Assembly: GCA_964614695.1 (NCBI GenBank)
Contig: CAZTMB010000128.1
Span: forward strand, 1-7,463
DNA: 7,463 nt
Reading direction: 5' to 3'
DNA from: VGXO01 sp964614695
GTDB taxonomy: Bacteria > Planctomycetota > Phycisphaerae > Phycisphaerales > SM1A02
A program made the position numbers and the translations under genes. The notes beneath the pieces are model-generated. The model did not search any database, had not been told where the DNA came from, and saw nothing but the letters and a program-made list of their open reading frames with translations. Position 1 is the first letter of the stretch; each line of letters begins with the position of its first letter. Below, one piece after another: positions 5,358 through 7,463 of this stretch.

Positions 5358-6974
5358 ATGATCGCGATCCTGCTGGCCTTGGCGGCTGCCGCCGCGACCG
5401 GCGTCGCGCAGCGGCTGCGCCTGCCGACGGTGCCGGTGCTGATCCTCGCCGGCGCCGTGCTGGCGTCGCTGCCCGGCGTGCCGACCCTCGACGTCGGCGA
5501 TCCCGAGCCGCAGCTGGCGCTCGCGTTCCTGGTCTTCGCCGCCGGGCTCGAACTCGAGCCGGGGCGGGTCGGTCGCCAGCGCAGCGCGGCCTTCCGCGTC
5601 GGCGTTGCGCAGTTCGTCGTCGTCGGCGCGTGCGGCATTCTCGCGGCGGCCGCGCTGGGGCTGGCGCCGGCACCGGCGGCCTACGTGGGGCTGGGCCTCG
5701 GCGCGAGTTCGACGATCGTCGTGGTCAGGCTGCTCGTCGAGCGACGTCAGCTCTTCGAGCCCTTCGGGCGGCTCGTGCTCGGCGTGCTGCTCGTGCAGGA
5801 TCTGCTCATGATCGTCGCGCTCGCGGCACTCGCCGGGAGCGACGAGGGCGCGCGCGGCGCCGGCATCTCGGTCCTCTGGACGCTCCTGCTCGGATTCATG
5901 GCCTACGCGGTGGTCCGGCCGCTGGCTCCCCGCGCGATCGCACGACTCGATCTCGATCAGGAGACGCTGGTCCTCGCGGCGATCGCGATCCTCTTCGCGT
6001 TCGCGGGCGCCGCCCATCTCCTCGAGCTGCCCGCGGTCGTCGGCGCGTTTCTCGCCGGCGTCTCGCTCTCGGTCTTCCCGATCGGCGGGATGGTCCGCGC
6101 TCCGATCGCTTCGGTCGGCACGTTCTTCGCGGCGGTCTTCTTCGTCGCCCTCGGCTCGTCCCTCGAGATCCCGCCAGCGAAGGACCTCGCGGTCGCCGTC
6201 GCGTCGCTCGTCGTCGTCTTCGGGGTGACGCCCTTCGCGGTGCTGCTGACCGCCGGCCGAACCGGACTGTCGCGGCGCGGGCTCGTCGAGGCGGGTCTGC
6301 TGCTCGCCCAGTGCGGCGAGCTCACCCTCGTGCTCGCGGTGATCGGCCGCTCGCTCGGTCATCTCGACGAGGGGCTCTTCTCGGCGCTCTCGCTCGTGAC
6401 CGTCGCGTCGATGGTCCTCACGCCGATCGTCGCCACCGACCGCAACGCGTGGCGGCTCGCCGCGCGGCTTCCGCGGCCTGCCGAGAAGCCGCTTCCGCGG
6501 ATGACCGAGCACATCGTCCTGCTCGGCTGCGGCACCAACAGCGCCGTGCTGCTCGACCTGCTCCTGCTCACGGGACGCTCCGTCGTGGTCGTCGATCGCG
6601 ACGCCGCGGTGGTCGGACGCCTCCGCAAGCGCGACGTCGTCGCGGTCTGCGGCGAAGGCTCGGATCCGGCGATCCTCGACGCCGTGCATGCGTCTGTTGC
6701 CAAGGCCGTCATCTCGACCATGCGCCGCCCCGTCGACAACGCGCGGGTGCTGCATCACCTTCGGGGCGAACACGCGCCGATCGTGATCGCCCGCGTCTTC
6801 GACGACGCCGACGCCGAACGTCTCAGGGCGCTCGGCGCGAAGGTGGTCTCCGAAGCCGAGGTCGCCGCCGCCGAGGCGGTGCTCGTCGCCGCCTCGATCG
6901 GGCACCCGCCCGCGACCGCCGAATCGCTCCACTCGCCCGAACGCTCCGTTCCCCCGAAGAACCTCGTCCCATGA
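5358..6974 (+). CDS. Second CPA2 cation:proton antiporter with RCK domain
   Basis: This 538-aa protein has the same domain order as its upstream neighbour but is clearly different in sequence, so the pair is not a recent duplication. Visible motifs are the RLRLPTVPVL second membrane entry (19-28), FAAGLELEP (60-68), ASSTIVVVRLLVERRQL (116-132), VLLVQDLLMI (143-152) with Gln-Asp 147-148, LPAVVGAFLAGVSLS (224-238), VFFVALGSSLEI (260-271) and LLAQCGELTLVLA (315-327). The RCK/TrkA-N domain begins at HIVLLGCGTNS (385-395). Its motif GCGTNS keeps the first two glycines but has Ser for the third; D413 after strand 2 is kept. A Pro/Ser-rich tail ends the protein. The polar loop seen in the upstream antiporter is short here. 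K+/H+ exchange is inferred from the family, and ion specificity cannot be read from sequence. The stop overlaps the following ATG (ATGA). Confidence 0.9.
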   Translation: MIAILLALAAAAATGVAQRLRLPTVPVLILAGAVLASLPGVPTLDVGDPEPQLALAFLVFAAGLELEPGRVGRQRSAAFRVGVAQFVVVGACGILAAAALGLAPAPAAYVGLGLGASSTIVVVRLLVERRQLFEPFGRLVLGVLLVQDLLMIVALAALAGSDEGARGAGISVLWTLLLGFMAYAVVRPLAPRAIARLDLDQETLVLAAIAILFAFAGAAHLLELPAVVGAFLAGVSLSVFPIGGMVRAPIASVGTFFAAVFFVALGSSLEIPPAKDLAVAVASLVVVFGVTPFAVLLTAGRTGLSRRGLVEAGLLLAQCGELTLVLAVIGRSLGHLDEGLFSALSLVTVASMVLTPIVATDRNAWRLAARLPRPAEKPLPRMTEHIVLLGCGTNSAVLLDLLLLTGRSVVVVDRDAAVVGRLRKRDVVAVCGEGSDPAILDAVHASVAKAVISTMRRPVDNARVLHHLRGEHAPIVIARVFDDADAERLRALGAKVVSEAEVAAAEAVLVAASIGHPPATAESLHSPERSVPPKNLVP

Positions 6975-7463
6975 GCACCCGGCCCGCCGCCGCCACCGTC
7001 GAGGCGTATCTCGCCGCGCTTCCAGAGGACCGCCGCCGGGCGATCTCGTCGGTGCGGGCCGCGATCCGCAAGGCGCTTCCGACGGGCTACGCCGAGGGAA
7101 TCCAGTACGGCATGATCGGCTGGTTCGTGCCGCACTCGATCTATCCCGCGGGCTACCACTGCGACCCGAAGCAGCCGCTGCCCTTCGCGAGCCTCGCCTC
7201 GCAGAAGAGCCACATGGCGATCTACCTCTTCTGCACGTACCTCGACGAAGCACAGTCGAACTGGTTCCGTGAAGCGTGGCTCGCGACCGGCAAGCGTCTC
7301 GACATGGGCAAGTCGTGTGTCCGCTTCAAGCGGATCGAAGACGTGCCGCTCGACGTGGTGGCGGAGGCGATCCGCCGCGTTCCGGTCAAGGCGTTCATCG
7401 AGCAGTACGAGCGAAGCGTGCCCGCGGCGAAGGCGGCGCGCGAGAAGGCCGCGAAGAAGTCCG
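6971..7463 (+). CDS. DUF1801 domain protein, cut off by right edge
   Basis: 164 codons are visible and the frame is still open at the window end. The sequence matches the DUF1801 (YdhG-like) family: VEAYLAALPEDRR (10-22), IRKALPTGYAEGIQYGMIGW (32-51), PHSIYPAGYHCDPKQPLPF (54-72), SLASQKSHMAIYLF (74-87), WFREAWLATGKRLDMGKSCV (98-117) and VRFKRIEDVPLDVV (117-130). These cover essentially the whole family domain, so only a C-terminal tail is missing. The visible tail is Ala/Lys-rich (KAAREKAAKKS). Members are small soluble proteins of unknown biochemical role; I do not assign a function. The start ATG shares ATGA with the antiporter stop, suggesting translational coupling to the antiporter pair. 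Confidence 0.92.
   Translation, partial: MSTRPAAATVEAYLAALPEDRRRAISSVRAAIRKALPTGYAEGIQYGMIGWFVPHSIYPAGYHCDPKQPLPFASLASQKSHMAIYLFCTYLDEAQSNWFREAWLATGKRLDMGKSCVRFKRIEDVPLDVVAEAIRRVPVKAFIEQYERSVPAAKAAREKAAKKS

Noticed and set aside
3593..7463. tRNA or other structural RNA genes, insertion sequences, integrase or att sites
   Set aside because: I saw no cloverleaf, transposase, terminal inverted repeat or recombinase anywhere in the window.

Overview
The window is a high-GC bacterial segment with every confident gene on the + strand. I place it tentatively in Planctomycetota, probably a Phycisphaerae-like lineage. The reasons are the FeoB pore motif of the SSxACxxPGIM type instead of the proteobacterial GxGCxxP type, the lack of Shine-Dalgarno sequences in front of nearly all starts, the GMNxMG-type RCK domain, and the low-complexity intergenic repeats. 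This assignment is an inference and was not tested by a search.

Layout. Positions 1-592 hold no convincing gene. They contain three diverged copies of a roughly 34-bp core (113-146, 265-298, 450-482). Two copies are preceded by degenerate tandem arrays of 9-nt units (225-260 and 392-436). A perfect GGAAACC/GGTTTCC hairpin lies at 367-383. The region ends in a sigma70-like promoter (542-570) and a perfect 6-3-6 inverted repeat (574-588) next to the feoA start.

Positions 593-3223 form a compact ferrous-iron uptake operon: feoA (small SH3-like accessory protein), feoB (GTP-driven Fe2+ permease, 685 aa) and a 78-aa single-pass membrane protein with a CGGC motif that matches the FeoB-associated Cys-rich type. 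The feoB stop and the third start share ATGA, so the two are probably translationally coupled.

Positions 3224-3592 are intergenic. They hold a weak hairpin just after the feo operon, a fragment resembling the C-terminal end of an MscS-type mechanosensitive channel, a diverged 21-bp direct repeat at either end, and a TATCCT -10-like hexamer.

Positions 3593-7463 form a second probable operon: two different CPA2 (KefB/KefC-type) cation:proton antiporters in tandem, each with a C-terminal RCK/TrkA-N domain, separated by 7 nt. They are followed through another ATGA overlap by a DUF1801 protein that runs off the right edge. The two antiporters probably serve K+/pH homeostasis. Their RCK domains depart from the GxGxxG nucleotide-binding motif at different glycines, which makes a regulatory or heteromeric pair worth considering. 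I see no wholly new enzymatic system. The least explained elements are the 9-nt-array/core repeats, the feoA dyad and the asymmetric RCK pair.
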